Assembly (NCBI GenBank): GCA_032173965.1
Contig: CM063284.1
Span: 134,949,625 to 135,013,624, forward strand
Length of the DNA: 64,000 bases
From: Sitta carolinensis
Taxonomy: Eukaryota; Chordata; Aves; Passeriformes; Sittidae
Direction: 5' to 3'
The position numbers and the translations under genes were made by a program. Shown here one piece after another: positions 1 to 11,352 of the stretch. Under the pieces are notes generated by a model, which was given only the letters and a program-made list of their open reading frames with translations, did not search any database and had not been told where the DNA came from. How positions within the stretch are numbered: the stretch's first letter is position 1; the number at the start of each line of letters is the position of its first letter.

Positions 1-40
1 GTAGGAGAATCATGTTGTTCCACATTAGTAATTTAGAATG

Positions 41-68
41 TACTGTAGAGACATATGTCTCTACAGTA
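41..68. repeat. Perfect 28-bp palindrome
   Basis: The half-site TACTGTAGAGACAT is followed directly by its exact reverse complement, with no spacer. It is followed by an alternating purine-pyrimidine stretch of ATGCATATAC type up to about 115. It could extrude as a cruciform or be a hairpin when transcribed. No family was recognised. Confidence 0.9.
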
Positions 69-339
69 TGCATATACATGCATATATGTATGCATTTATC
101 TTTAAACTCTTTGCTTCAAAATTCAGGCATTAAAAAGACCCTGAAAATCAGAATTTTGTGAAAGGCACAGAGAATTAGTCATCAGAATTTACCACATTTT
201 TCACTCTGGAAATAAACAAGTTCATGAGGGCAAAACAACTTAGCAAAAAAAAAGATGTAGATCATCATAGGAGATGTCTTCAGGTAACATAGGTTCTGAT
301 TAAAAAAGGGATGAAAACTTAAGGATTCAGTGAGATTCT

Positions 340-811
340 TTGCAAAGAGACCTCGACAAATCAGAGGACTGGACAATCACCAAGCATATGAAGATCATCA
401 AGGGAGAGTGCCAAATTCTGCACCTGGGATGGTGCAACCCAGGATGTATGGACAGACAGAACGAGATCATGGAAAGCAGTGCCATGGAAAGGGACCTGGG
501 GATCCTGGTCACTGGCAAGTTGACCATGGGCCAGCAGTGCCCTGGCAGCCAGGAAAGCCAGCCCTGTCCTGGGGGGCATCAGGCACAGCATGGCCAGCCA
601 GGCAAGGCAGGGGATTGTCCTGCTCTGCTCTGCGCTGGGGCAGCCTCACAGCGAGTGCTGGGGGCAGCTTTGGGTGCCACAATGTGAACAATTACAACCA
701 AGCAAGAACAACAAAGACAGAGAAGGGCGTCAAGGAGAAGCTGTGTGAGGAGCAGCTGAGGTCACTTGGTCTGTTCAGCCTGGAGAAGAGGAGACTGAGG
801 AAAGTCGATGC
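340..811 (+). mobile_element. CR1 LINE fragment, end of reverse-transcriptase region
   Basis: The sense strand contains degenerate CR1 ORF2 coding sequence: an L-H-L-G-W segment, E-S-S-A-M-E-R-D-L-G-I-L-V, Q-Q-C-P, and later L-R-S-L-G-L-F-S-L-E-K-R-R-L-R in another frame. This is the conserved C-terminal end of the avian CR1 polyprotein. Frames are broken and the copy is inactive. It is interrupted at 812 and resumes at 1103. Confidence 0.88.
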
Positions 812-1102
812 TGTCCCTGAAAATAAGCCTTCTGATTTGTTTTAGTATAGTGGAGTCAGTTCTCATGAATTGTAAGATAAACAAGAATCATGTTTGGATT
901 CCTTTGTAAAAGATATCACCTGATGGACTTCTCAAGTGAACAGTGAAGATGGAGAGGTGGTAACTTCTCTGTCCAATCTCTGATCACTGTCCAGAAACTT
1001 ATATATACGATGTCAACAATAAACTAGAGACTTCTTTCTTCTTCTCTACCTGAACACCTGTTGTGTGTGTTACTGTGTGTTTCTATCTGCGTCACAGTAA
1101 CA
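812..1102. mobile_element. LTR-like insertion inside a CR1
   Basis: The CR1 reading is interrupted for 291 bp and resumes colinearly. The insert begins TGTCCCTG and ends CAGTAACA, near-complementary ends of the TGT...ACA type. It also has a TATA-like TTATATATAC near 1000 and ATAAA near 1018, followed by a T/C-rich tract, which resembles the 3' part of a short LTR. No clear target-site duplication is seen. Family unknown. Confidence 0.45.
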
Positions 1103-1440
1103 AGTCTGCAACTTCCTTATGAGGGGAAGAGGAGGAGCAGGGACCAATACTTCACTTTCATGAACTCTCATGACAGGACTCATGGAAATGGCATGGAACT
1201 GTGGCAGAGAAGGTTTGGATATCAGAAAGATTCTTCACCCAGAGGGTGGTTGGGCACTGGAATAGGCTCCACCAGGAAGTCACCACAGCACCAACCCTGA
1301 CAGAGTTCAAGAACTGTTTGGACAATGCTGTGACCATGTGTTTGCACATGGCATGACTCTTGGAGCTGTCCTGTGCAGAATTGAGCTGGACTCTGTGATC
1401 CTTGTGAGTCCCTTCTAGCTTAGGATATTCTAGCATTCTA
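1103..1440 (+). mobile_element. CR1 LINE 3' end, continuation
   Basis: The sequence resumes with the typical avian CR1 tail: a GAGGGGAAGAGGAGG-type segment, then CAGAGGGTGGTTGGGCACTGG, the 'gagttcaagaactgtttggac' segment, and the terminal 'gatccttgtgagtcccttct' to 'atattctagcattcta' motif. It is the 3' part of the copy that begins at 340. Confidence 0.9.
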
Positions 1441-4400
1441 TTATTTCATTAACATATATAATTCTTCCAAATTTCCGTGTAACAACATCTTTTCCAACCT
1501 CTACTCTTTGCTTCTGGTATAAGCTAGTATAAAGCTAGTTAGGAATGAGTGTGTTCTGGTGTTGTCTGCTTGCCTCCAGAAGACAAAGCAAGTCAGTGCA
1601 GAATCAGGGCACAGGCATACGTCAAAAATGAGTTCAGATCAGCTGTGCAAGAATCTAAGCATAATTCAATCCAAGTTTGGCAAGTGATTCTGCAAGTAAT
1701 ATTCACACACCTGTGTTTTTAGTGAGCAAGGCACAGGTCAGAACTAGAGCATTCATGCTGTGCCCCATTCCTCCCCTCATCCTCCCCGACGGCTTCTTCA
1801 TCTCAGCTACCTTGTACCCATCCCCTCCAATGTGTGTCCCAGTGCCCTAAGCTGGTGGCTGGTCCCTTCCCTTTGTCCAGGAGAAGGAAGGGCTGGCTGG
1901 AGGGCAGCTCATCAGGAGGCACCTAGTACTTCAGTGTCAGCTCTTCATGCCTTGCCTGCAGCTGCTGGGCCACTGCTGGCAGCACAGCTGTGGTTAAAAG
2001 GAAACTGCTGCACTGAAAAGATTAATGGCTCACAGAAATAATATGCTACATCATGCTGGACTCAGAGGGAAGATTTTCTTGTTTCTAAAGGAAAAAAAAA
2101 CAAACCAGGACAACTCAATATTTTGTGCTAGTTTTACACTGTAAGATGCAAAGATTTTTATTTTTTTTTAAGATAACTTGATTTATTTTAACCTAGAAAG
2201 AAGAACTGTGTGAGAAATTTCAGAGATTTGCATGTCATTTATCATTCAGTGTAAGTGGGCAGGAGAGCTGCACATTTTTCTTCTGTAAAATTGCAAGGTA
2301 GTGGCTGTCTTTAAAATCAAGGGCCTTTATGGCTGACAGAAGATAATGTTACATGTCTCATTAAAAAGTTGAACTGTGCTTTATGGCTATTTTCAAATAT
2401 TACAATCAATTTCAGTGTTCTACAAAATGTGCCTGAACATATTTTATCCTTAAAAAATTGGGAAATCATTCAATATGGGCTTAAAAAAGCAGATTGCAGC
2501 TTGACCTGCCGAAGAGTCAGCTGACAACAATTTTAATGATCTGTTAATAAAGATCAAGGAACACTATGATGGATTTATTATTGTAGAGTTTCTTGACAGC
2601 TAAAGAAAACAGGACATCAGTTTAATACTGATAACTCAATTCTCATTTTCTTTTTATTTTTCATCTGGCTCAGCATTTGATGCATTTCAAAGATACAAAA
2701 TGAATTCTTTACCAATAACTGTGTATATGTAGAGGAAAATTTATTTTTACATTGGTTCTTATGGAAAGGAACACTAACTTTGCTGTTAAGTAAAATTGCT
2801 TATGAATTCCAAAAGTATATTCCTTCATGTGATTTTAAAAATGGATATGAAAGTTCTGATTCCTAGAAATAAAAAAAAAAAAAAAACAACAATTTAAGTT
2901 TCTCATGTAAAAAAAAAGCTTTTTATTTTTCTTCGAAATGTACAATTAGTTAAATGTCTCACTAACTTCAACAGGGATAATAGAAAGTCAGCGCCATTAT
3001 TCTAGTTGCAGATCTGTGTATGTGCATCCACAACCTCATGTAAAAATGTTTTGGTGAATTTATTTGGGTTGCATGATTAAATGAAAAGTGAAACTTTGAC
3101 CTTGCTGTGAAAATGAAAACCTATTTTCTGATTAGTAGTTCTCGGAAGCTTGTCAAAACGTGGAGAAGGAATCATGGCTGATTAATGAACTTGTATTTGA
3201 TTCACTCCTGTCTGATGCAGGAAGGTGTGGGCAGGACAAGTACTGCCTGTGGCTAGAGCTACCAGAGTTATTGCATAATGTTTGTAGAAATTACTTGGCT
3301 GTAAGAAGAGGAACTGAATATAACACATTCTTTTTGTATGCATAATTTGCCATCTTTCCTCATTCATGGCATTGTGATGGTGCAGACCATGATGTTGCTC
3401 TAGCTTTAGCTTTAGTTTTAGTTTTAGCTTCAGCTCATGGCCCATATGCTTGGAGTTGACTGCAGACTGATGTGCTGGGATATTAAAACTCCACTGACTG
3501 TAAAAGCTTTTTTGAAATATGAACTCCACCAAAGGATATTGTATTTTTTGTAAATCTACTTTCCTTGAAGAGATTGATTTTTATGGTTTCAGTTCCCTGG
3601 GCACCTATATTTGGGAAGAACAGGCTTCTTATGCACAGAGCATGCAAACAGGAAAAAACATATTTGTAATGGACTTAGTTTCTTAGTTTTTTCAAACTTT
3701 TTGTTACTTCCTATATGTATCAGACATGAAAACCAGAAGACAATAATGAAATTAAGGATCTCAAAACATGAATAAATAGAGTATGTATCTGCAAAAGAAG
3801 TCCACTTAAATGTGCTACATTGATTAGATCTGATATAATTGTCAATCAATACTTTCAAACCCCAAACCATGTAATGTTTGCAGGAACACAGAGCAGGGTT
3901 GCAGAGGAAGACTATTCCCTTCTTTTTTCATGCTTATTTTTTAATTGACTTTGCTGTATATACCTTGCCTATTTAGATTATGCTTTGTCTTAGATCAGCC
4001 ACATCTGTGTACGTTAATGTGCCACAATTTAGTATGAGCTTTGGAAATACACATTAAAAAATAAAGTTCCTATAAATCTCTCATTTACAAACCAGTCCTT
4101 GTTCAGGCCATGTGTTCTGAAGACCTGTTAGAGATCTCTTTTCAAGTACCTTAAGCCCACTTGGTGAATGTTGCAGTAAAAAACATTTTCTTGTTTTCAA
4201 GCCCACTTTATATGTGATTACCTGTTTTGTATGTGATTCATCACCAATACCAAGACCGCCTCTTATCCTCTTCAAAACGCCCACCTTTCCCCAAAAAAAC
4301 TACGTGCTTCTGGCAGCAGTATTTGCTCCTGTAAGTAGCAATGGAGCCATCCAAAGAAAACCAACCATCCTTTGTATTTTTCCATCAGCATCCTAACAAA

Positions 4401-5945
4401 GATTGAAAGGAAGAGACAAAAAGCAATAAGAGGAGCCCTCTAATGGACCTGTCAGAGGCCCCTGGCCCCAGCCTTGCCAAGTATTTATGTTCATGTGAGT
4501 CTGTTAGGGCTGGCTTTTGATATAGTCCGGTGATAACTGAAGACACTTACATTTGTCTTTGCAGCGTACAGTGAAAAACTATCCGAGACAAAACTGACTC
4601 AAGGTGAGGAGTTTAGGCCATTTCATTTATTTCCCAAGAAACCTCCTACACATGAAGGTTTGTGAGCCCTGAGGAAACACAGGTCGTGGCACTTTGGGGT
4701 CACTATATAGGTATGACCAAGGCAGTCCCATGCCAGTTTTTTATCCCAAGGCGCCAGTGAGTATCCAATGCAGAGTGCTGCAGAGGATCAGTAGTCCTGA
4801 GGTCCTACTGACCCCTTTATGACTGTTAGGACTTCCTTCCAGCGCTTTTGAGTGCACCCCCAAGCTTATGCATCATGTGATTGCCCAGAATCTGGGCACG
4901 TGGGTGAGGATGTAGACATGAAAGAAGTCAGAATGGGAGAGCTGGGGATAACTTGGAGACAAAAAAAATAGCAAAAGACAGTTTAGAAAGCTAGAAAAAA
5001 TGTGGACAGATACTCATAAATTACATAACATCATTGAGGTAGTTTTGTTGATGTAGTTGGTTTCGGTTTAGCTTCTTTGCCTGAAGAATACTGGAGGAAC
5101 ACAAAAGATCAGAGCAGTAGCTACTGTGCTTTAGCTGTTCCCAGATGATGGCTTGCATTTTAGGGACATTCTCAACTGGCATAATTCAGACTAGGGATGT
5201 GGTTACTATGGACTGGGGCTTTGATGAATCAGCCCTAGAACAGCAGATTCAACTGACTGTAGATGTGATTTAGAGTTGAACCCTATTTTTGCAAAGTGTC
5301 TAACCACACTTAATTTCTATAAAAGTAATTACGATAACTGTAGGTTGCTTTGGGAGTACACTGAACTCTTTCAGGAACAATTCTGGTATTTCAGAGTTTT
5401 ATATATAAAGTTTTTCTGCTATGAAAACCTGTGTGGCTATGAATTAAAAAAAAAAAAATATAAAGAAAGAAAAAGTGAGAAGTGGAAATAATTATTTCCA
5501 GAATGCCATACATTACAAAAGATTAACAGAACAGTTTAGTGTTCAAAATAATTTATTATTATAATTTGAAACCATCTGCTATAAGGGAAAAAGGTTAAAA
5601 TATGATATATATAAATGTATAATGTCACCATAAATTATTATAATTTTCATTTTTAAGTGATACCTGAAATGTGAAAGAAAATCTTAAAAATATTGAAGGA
5701 TTATTTGAGTCTTTTTATTAAAAGTAGCAAAGCAAGTAACATTTCTCCTAATTTTTTTCCTCCTTTGCCAAAAGGAAATATTCATTTTGTTCCCTAAACA
5801 AATTTAACATGTTTCATATGTTTCATTATTTAGTTTCATTCCAGCATGTGCAATTTTCCTTTGAAATTATTGTTATGTCTGTGTACTTTATATTTACTGG
5901 ACATTTGCAGTCTAAGCTAGTCTGTGACAGTTTACTCTTAGTTTT
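1441..5945. other. Non-coding, AT-rich; nothing recognised
   Basis: No gene recognised. It contains a mildly GC-rich patch near 1760-2000, poly-A runs near 2090 and 2870, and a short (TTTAGC/TTTAGT)n tract at 3401-3435. The 4.44-4.95 kb part is less AT-rich but matches no family I know. Confidence 0.6.
3401..3435. repeat. Short TTTAGC/TTTAGT hexamer tract
   Basis: About five tandem imperfect hexamers (TTTAGC, TTTAGC, TTTAGT, TTTAGT, TTTAGC). A simple repeat with no function indicated. Confidence 0.75.
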
Positions 5946-6030
5946 AGAATCACAAAACCAGTTTGGTTTGGAGGGGACCTTTATAGGTCTGAACCCCTTC
6001 ATCTTGGGCAGCAGGTTAAAGTGTGAGCTT
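5946..6030 (-). mobile_element. CR1 3'-end remnant
   Basis: The motif 'agaatcacaaaaccagtttggtt' followed by 'ggaggggacctttataggtct' is the antisense of the CR1 terminus (consensus: an 'agaatcacagaa...aaaggacct' pattern). Short and diverged. Confidence 0.65.
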
Positions 6031-8165
6031 GGTGCTGTCTATTAGAAAGAACTGTTAGCAATGAGAGAATTATAAAATGTGAAACCTTAACTATATGGAA
6101 GTATTAGCTTGAAACTCTTTTCCTTAATAATACAGCAAGAGCAAGAAAAATAACTCGATTATATACTTTCAGACAGGTCCAATGTTCTAACATAAAGTTT
6201 CAACTAGAATTGTCTTTTCCTCCTTCCATTCCATGTCAAGGTAGTACATTTTCATGGAAGAATTATTCAATGTAGCTTCAAAAGATTAAAATATATCTTA
6301 AGGTTTATTGAAATACCATTTTTTAAGAAAAGCTTTCACAATCTACTGAAGAATGAGGATGTCAGTTTTGTAAATATAAATTAAGGATTGCATTGCTACT
6401 GGAAACTTCACAAATAGTGACAAACATCTCAGAAAATGTAGTTCTGTTTTAGTACATAACTAGAAAAGTTGTATTTGTGGCTTTGAATTCCTGACCTCTA
6501 CAAAGATTTATTAGATGTCACTGTTCTTATGTTTTGTATTTTACAACCCTAAGACATTTGGATTTGATCAGAATGTCAACAGTGCCACATTCTGCCACAG
6601 AAGGAGGACTGGAGTTGAGTTTTACTATTGTAGGCTTGGCTAGTTAATGAAATAGATGCATTTACTGGAATGTACACTTGAGAGTCTCTTGAAAGGAAGC
6701 CCAGATCTAAAATTTCCAAGACAAGTTGTAATATTTCCATCCAGAAGACCAAACCTACCATCTGTGAAGCTGAAATGCAGATTTGCAATACACAGACCAA
6801 GATCATGTACAAAATGTACATATTGGCAGAAGTCTGATGAGGGAAATCTGGGGCTGAGTCTGATAGCAAACTAATATTCGCCTTAGTGCTGAGGGATTCT
6901 CATGCAGTTCCTCCACTGCTGGTAGCTTTTGGCTTGGATTTTCAAATGGCTCCAACATCTGGCTCCTTTGTGAATTTAAAATGTGCTTTCCCTAAACTGA
7001 CTTTATTCTGATGGGCATTCCTTTTAGCATTAATATTGTGCCCACAAAACATTTTCAGTCAAAACTTGCAGCTTGCACCCAGAGTACTCAGAAGTCATCA
7101 TCAGCACAGTCACACAAGCTGCTGTTACTACTTGAGTGAGGTTCTGTTGCACTGCATCATTTGTTATGAGAAAACAATTCAAATATCTTTAGATCACCTG
7201 TAATAAAATGGAGAAGCAACTTGAAATTAATGCAGTCTTCTCCTTCAACACAAACTCAGTTATAAAAAATGTTGCTTTTTGCTCTTATTTAAGATCATAA
7301 TTGATAGAGAGGGACCAGCTCCTATTTTTTAATGCACTTTCCTTGTGTAGTTCTTTAGGATAAAGAATAATATCTATAGGATAAAGCATATCCTTTCTCC
7401 TCTATTGATATGACATAAATACAATTTTAAGGAAAAAAATTTGTCATAGAGAAAGCAAGTGCATTCTCTTATGCCTCCTCTGTAGGCATGTAGGTGCAGT
7501 GCAAAAATTGAAGGGAAATAACATCAGAAGTGTCACCTGCAAATTCAAACTGTGCTGAAGAGTCTCCCTCTAGAAGGTAAAAAAGACTGGAGGAGAGCAG
7601 GGAGAAGTCATTGCTCTTGTCAAAAGCCCTTCTGACAGTTTAAATCTTTACCTACTGGCAACATTTTTTGAAGAACATAGCAGATCCAGCTTGTGATGGC
7701 AGTTTCTTTGTGCAGGATTATAATTGTCAGAAGATACAACTTGGAAGACTCTGAAGGTCTCAGTGCTTTGCCTTTCTTGAAGGATCTGCCTCTGGTAGAC
7801 CAAGAGTCTCTACAGGAACAAAGTGAAACCAGGATTTTTAGGGTTCAGACTGGTGCATCCAAGTTGAGTCAGAGATGATCTTCAGCTCCTGCCTGTAAGT
7901 TTGGCAGGAATATTTATCTGCAGCCTTTACTAAGGAAATTACAGAGCACTCTTTCAGAAGCATAGTAAATGTGAACATTATGTCTTTAGAATACACTTAC
8001 ACTTGGAAAAGTGATTGCTACCTTAAAGCCAAGTGGAGAACAAATTTTTAACTTCTGTTTTAAAATGTGTGGTGCATTGGGGATTTTTGGGTCTGTGTGA
8101 AATGCTGTCTTATATACAAACAGCCTTCATTTTTTTACCCTCATTCATGGCACCATGAAAATGTC
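6031..8165. other. Non-coding, AT-rich; nothing recognised
   Basis: AT-rich single-copy-looking DNA. Opposing open frames near 6576-6874 overlap each other and resemble no family. Confidence 0.6.
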
Positions 8166-8915
8166 GTGGAATGAGTGACACAACCGGAATGCTGCAATGG
8201 ACAGCTATTAATTCCTCAGAAGCGATAGGCAAGGAATGGGAGGCTCTAGGGTATCCCTCTATGTCAGGAGTGTTTTGATTGTCTAGAGCTTAATGTTGGT
8301 GAGGATAGGGTTGAGTGTTTCTGGATCAGAATCAGGAGGAAGGCCAACAAGGCAGTTATCATGGTGGGAGTCTGCTTTAGACCTCCCAGTCAGGATAAAG
8401 AACCAAAGAAAATATTCTATAAACTGTCTCATATTCACTTTCCCTTATTGTCATGGGGGACTTCAACTTACCAGATCTCTGCTGGAAATACAACACTGCA
8501 GAGAGGACACAAACTGGAGGTAAAGGGTTTGGAGCACAAGTCTGATGAAGAACAGTGGTGTTGAGGGAGCTGGCATTGTTTAGCCTGCAGAGAAGAAGTG
8601 TCAGGGGAGACCTTATTGCTCTCTACAACTGTCTGAAAGGAGGTTGTGGCCTCAAATTGCACCACAGGATGTTTAAAATGCATATTTGAAAAAATTTCTT
8701 CACTGAAAGGTTGTCAAGCATTGGGTCTGGCTGTGCAGGGAAGTGTCAGAGTCACTGTCCTTGGAAGTATTTAAAAGATATGTAGCTGTGCCACTTAGGG
8801 ACATGGTTAAGTGGTGGAGTTGGCAGTACTGGGTTAACAATTGGACTTGATGATCTTAAACATCTATTTCAGCCTAAACCATATTATGATCCTGTATTTC
8901 TGTGATTTTGGGACA
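8166..8915 (+). mobile_element. CR1 LINE with internal deletion
   Basis: The left part (to about 8516) is degraded CR1 endonuclease sequence: a V-G-V-C-F-R-P-P-S-Q-D segment, then the G-D-F-N-L-P-D-L-C-W-K type motif read in another frame. At about 8517 it jumps to the end of the reverse transcriptase ([20 protein letters not shown]) and the 3' tail ('gggttaacaattggacttgatgatctt'). Most of the reverse-transcriptase domain is missing. Confidence 0.87.
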
Positions 8916-10180
8916 CATAGCTCGTGCAAGCCATTTTAAAGCCATGGACTGACCATCTCCATGCAGTAGTTTAGAGTTCTAGGCATTTCTAAGAAATTAC
9001 TTAAAGTTTCATGCTACTAACTAAAAGAAGCTTGTAGCTATGCTTGTGATCCCCACCCTTCTCAGCTGGATGGGGACAGCATCTGTGCCCCAGCTGGGTC
9101 TTGATGTGACAGAGACTTCTTTAAACACACCTTCACATGGCTATTGGCCACTGTTTTCCCAAGGCCTTTCATTCTGGGGCTCTTCACTTTGCCTGAGGGG
9201 ATGAAAGAACTTGTCTTTGGATGGCTATAATACATTGTCAGCATTTTTAAAGAGAACAACTTTTGATTCAATAAATAAGTGAATATTTTGGTTATTAAAA
9301 ATAATCTCTAGAAGGCCTGTTACAAAAGGGGAGCTGTGTGTATAAACCTCTTGGAAATACAGAATTATGGCCTTCCTCATTTTGAATTTAGAGCAAGTTC
9401 TGTCTCCAGTGTGGCTCCAAGTCAAGATTCCCATATATGGAAATTACACAGTGGAAAAATACCTAGAACACCCAGAATCTTTTGCAAATCTCCCGTTTTT
9501 CTTTCACAGGAATGTACATATATGTTTTTGGATACTCGAGAAATTTATCTAAGCCTTTGTTTATACAGGCAATCTTTTCCAATCCTGTCCCATCCACTAG
9601 AACTGTACTGCCTATAGGCTGAAGAGTTCCCCAAGAAAAGGCAGTTAAGTTTGAAGTCAAAGATAGATTATAACTTGAGGATGAGCCTTAAGTAAATATA
9701 GATGAGTCTTCACAGTTAACACTGAGAGAGCCTGAGCCATGGAATGACTTGCAGCTTTGCTGTTACATTACATACAAAGTTCTGTATGAGCATTTGTGAA
9801 TTTCTTTTCAGGTTGTGCCATTATTGTAGCTACATGTGGCATCAGTTTCTCATAATCCGTGTCAATGGGGGCTGTGAGTGTGTCACAGTGCCAACACAGA
9901 AGTTCCCAAAGAGGAATGGAGAACATTGAAATGTTTGCACTTCCTCAGCAGGAAAATGATGGTCTTGTGCCCCGGGCTAGATCAGGGGCTACCTAAGCAT
10001 TTCTTGGGTTGGGAGATGAGGGGAAAAGAGCTGAAAAAAATCAGCTTAGTTTCTGTGTCCTGCTGGGTCTTCACCTGCTGTTAATAAGTCCTGGTGGAAG
10101 GTAGGAGGGTATCCCCCACCACATTGTTTCCTACATGGAAATTGGAGCCATATCTTCCAGCAGAGTTCCATTGCTGCAAA

Positions 10181-10222
10181 GAAAAATAGTAGAAAGAATA
10201 GTAGAAAAATAGTAGAAAGAAT
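10181..10222. repeat. Short tandem repeat, GAAAAATAGTA / GAAAGAATAGTA units
   Basis: Two near-identical ~23-bp units in tandem, built from an ATAGTAGAAA core. A simple repeat. Confidence 0.7.
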
Positions 10223-11262
10223 TGCTGTCATCAGAGTGTGCAGAAGACATAATTTCTGTTTCAAAACATTTTTGAAATCTAAAATCTCATCTTCTAACTT
10301 GGAGTGCTGCAAAATGCACCATGTGCTGTCTTATCACTGACGGTGCACTTCTTGTGCCTTCATAATTTTTGTTTTCTTTTAAATCTCTCATTCTCATTCC
10401 AGTAAGCATGTACTGTGTCACAGCAGTGCCTGAAGAGCTGTTTAGTCTATGTTAGCAAAAACCTACTGCAAGGAATAGGTGGCTTTAGAAGTAAATAAGA
10501 AAACAGAGAGGGGAATATAAAGCATTTTCTAGGTATTAGCATTATTCTAGGCAGAATCCATCCATGTGGTCACAGAGGAGGAGTAAAAGGTCGGACTTAA
10601 TGCTTCAGTAAAGTGTGAAAAATCACGCTTATTAGGCTTCCCAGAGAAGTGATGTTATTCACGAGGAGATCCTGACTTGCTTGTTATCCCCTGCACGCTA
10701 TTTCCTGGAGGTCACTCTCTCCTGATCAGGGATTCCACCAAAAACAGAAGTGGGGGAGAGGATGAAGTTCTTCCTGTGAGTCCTTCACTTGCACCAAGAA
10801 AAAGCTTTGAGAGCAATAAAAATTGCATGAATATGCTTCTTTCCCTTTCTTCTAGTAACTGTGCCCTTGCCTCCACTACTCCTGACAGTATGAAATGTGT
10901 GGTATCATGAAATTTTTTGTGTAACGGGTGAACTCTAATGAGGAAGCATAGACTGCTAGACAAAATTATCTTTTTACTAGTTCTACCTTTTTTCTTCTTA
11001 AAACTCTCTCTTTGATATCTGTGATTTCAATGCTGTGTGGATTTTCAAATACTGAATATCCATGTCTCAAAGACTTGTTATAGTCCCCTTCTTTTTGTCT
11101 GCTCACTGCAAGGTTTTCTTCCTTCTGTATAAATGGAAATTTGTGAGCTGCAGGTTAGAATCTATCATGGAAAGAAATGCTCTGGAAATGAAGTAGCTAA
11201 CTGTACTTTTCGAGACTTTTAAGGACATAGTTTCTTATGTGCCAGAGAAGAGGAACCAGTGA

Positions 11263-11352
11263 GTAAACAAAAAGAACAAAAAAAACAAAAACAAAAAAAA
11301 AAACCAAACAAAAAAAACCCAAAAAAACCCAAAACAAACAAACAAAAAAAAA
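11263..11352. repeat. A-rich low-complexity tract
   Basis: About 90 bases of A runs broken by single or triple C (AAAAC, AAACCC, AAACAAAC). It may be a decayed poly-A tail, but no element body is recognisable beside it. Confidence 0.8.

Noticed and set aside
330..845. 171- and 115-codon open frames
   Set aside because: They are fragments of a degenerate CR1 polyprotein, not a host gene.
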